DNA of 6,337 nucleotides from Burkholderiaceae bacterium (GTDB lineage Bacteria; Pseudomonadota; Gammaproteobacteria; Burkholderiales; Burkholderiaceae), in NCBI GenBank assembly GCA_017997515.1, contig JAGOEY010000111.1, positions 1-6,337 on the forward strand, written 5' to 3'. Positions within the stretch are counted from its first letter, which is position 1. Each line of letters opens with the position of its first letter. The notes beneath the pieces are model-generated. The model was not told where the DNA came from and made no database searches. It saw nothing but the letters and a program-made list of their open reading frames with translations. Shown piece after piece: positions 5,754-6,337 of the stretch. Made by a program: the position numbers and the translations under genes.

Positions 5754-6337
5754 ATGCACACGCAACGTCGCCATTTCATCCAGGTGCTGGGCAGCGCCGC
5801 CGCCCTGGGCTCATTCGCCCCGCTGTCGGTTTTTGCCCAAACACAAACGCAGCCGCTGGACCAGGTCAAGATCATGTACGGCTTCCCGCCCGGCTCTGCG
5901 GGTGACAGCGTGGCCCGCCGCGTGGCCGAGAAGCTGGGCGGCACGGCCTACAGCAAGAACCCGGGTTTTGTCGAAAACAAACCCGGTGCCGGTGGCCGCA
6001 TCGCCGTCGAGTCGCTGAAGAATGCGCCGGCCGATGGCTCGGTGCTGACACTGGCCCCCGTGTCGGCCCTGGCGGTGTACCCGCACATCTACCCCAAGCT
6101 CAGCTACAAACCTGAAGATGTGGTGCCCGTATCCATCGGTGCCGTCATGCACCACGGCCTGGCTGTGGGCCCGGCCGTGCCACCCGAAGTGAAGACACTC
6201 AAGGACTTCCTGGCATGGGCCAAGGCCAACCCCGAGAAAGCCAGCTTCGGCTCACCCGGTGCAGGCTCCATGCCGCACCTGCTAGGTTCGCTGCTCGGTC
6301 TGCGCGCCGGTGTGGACATCAAACACGTGCCCTACCG
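5754..6337 (+). CDS. Bug/TctC-family tripartite tricarboxylate transporter substrate-binding protein, C-terminus cut off
   Basis: The window holds 194 full codons of a family that usually has about 320-330 residues, so roughly 60 percent is present. The start at 5754 has a strong AGGAGA site (5742-5747), six bases upstream. The N-terminus QRRHFIQVLGSAAALGSFAPL carries twin arginines before a hydrophobic stretch, a Tat-like signal, with cleavage likely after Ala28 (VFA/Q). Family marks are VKIMYGFPPGSAGDSVARRVAEKL (38-61, first strand and ligand loop), VENKPGAGGRIAVESLKNAPADG (73-95), FGSPGAGSMPHLLG (165-178) and the closing HVPY (191-194). These proteins bind organic anions in the periplasm and pass them to TctA/TctB-type membrane subunits or act as sensors. 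None of those membrane genes is visible here, though they could lie further right. Placement after the porin suggests capture of the aromatic acid, but Bug proteins often stand alone and their ligands vary widely. Confidence 0.92.
   Translation, partial: MHTQRRHFIQVLGSAAALGSFAPLSVFAQTQTQPLDQVKIMYGFPPGSAGDSVARRVAEKLGGTAYSKNPGFVENKPGAGGRIAVESLKNAPADGSVLTLAPVSALAVYPHIYPKLSYKPEDVVPVSIGAVMHHGLAVGPAVPPEVKTLKDFLAWAKANPEKASFGSPGAGSMPHLLGSLLGLRAGVDIKHVPY

Overview
The window is high in G+C, with the dense gene packing and third-position G/C bias typical of a free-living betaproteobacterium. A Comamonadaceae-type host (Variovorax, Polaromonas, Rhodoferax, Hydrogenophaga and relatives) is likely. This rests on an Omp32-like porin with a C-terminal Phe followed by a Bug/TctC-type solute-binding protein, a pair common in that family. 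The assignment is inferred from gene style, not from a search.

Layout: a minus-strand amidohydrolase (844 down to the left edge, C-terminus cut off) is divergent from a plus-strand run of five genes. These are an enoyl-CoA hydratase (985-1767), a feruloyl-CoA-synthase-type CoA ligase (1797-3677), an HSD10-like short-chain 3-hydroxyacyl-CoA dehydrogenase (3689-4453), a porin (4579-5715) and the start of a Bug-family periplasmic binding protein (5754 to the right edge). The first three plus-strand genes are 29 and 11 bases apart and look like one operon. A 125-base gap with a C-rich, almost G/T-free stretch and a perfect 7-bp hairpin separates the enzymes from the transport genes. No typical intrinsic terminator is visible anywhere, so read-through is possible.

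The four enzymes fit a non-thiolytic, CoA-dependent beta-oxidative shortening of a hydroxycinnamate-like acid (p-coumarate, ferulate, caffeate or similar). The ligase would make the cinnamoyl-CoA, the hydratase the beta-hydroxyacyl-CoA and the SDR the beta-ketoacyl-CoA. The amidohydrolase, which resembles the CouO-type 4-hydroxyphenyl-beta-ketoacyl-CoA hydrolases described in Rhodococcus jostii RHA1, would release the aromatic carboxylate and acetyl-CoA. This differs from the usual proteobacterial Fcs/Ech/Vdh route: the crotonase here has the two catalytic glutamates of a hydratase, not the Glu/Ser pair of the hydratase-lyase, and no vanillin dehydrogenase is seen. The porin and Bug protein would supply outer-membrane entry and periplasmic capture. 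The true substrate cannot be read from sequence alone.

Control: a good sigma70-like promoter (TTGAAT, 17 bases, CATAAT) precedes the hydratase gene. A perfect inverted repeat GGTTAT-N5-ATAACC fills its spacer, which is what a repressor operator would look like. No regulator gene lies in the window. No RNA gene, mobile element, CRISPR array or phage feature was found, and there is no gene-free stretch longer than 300 bases.
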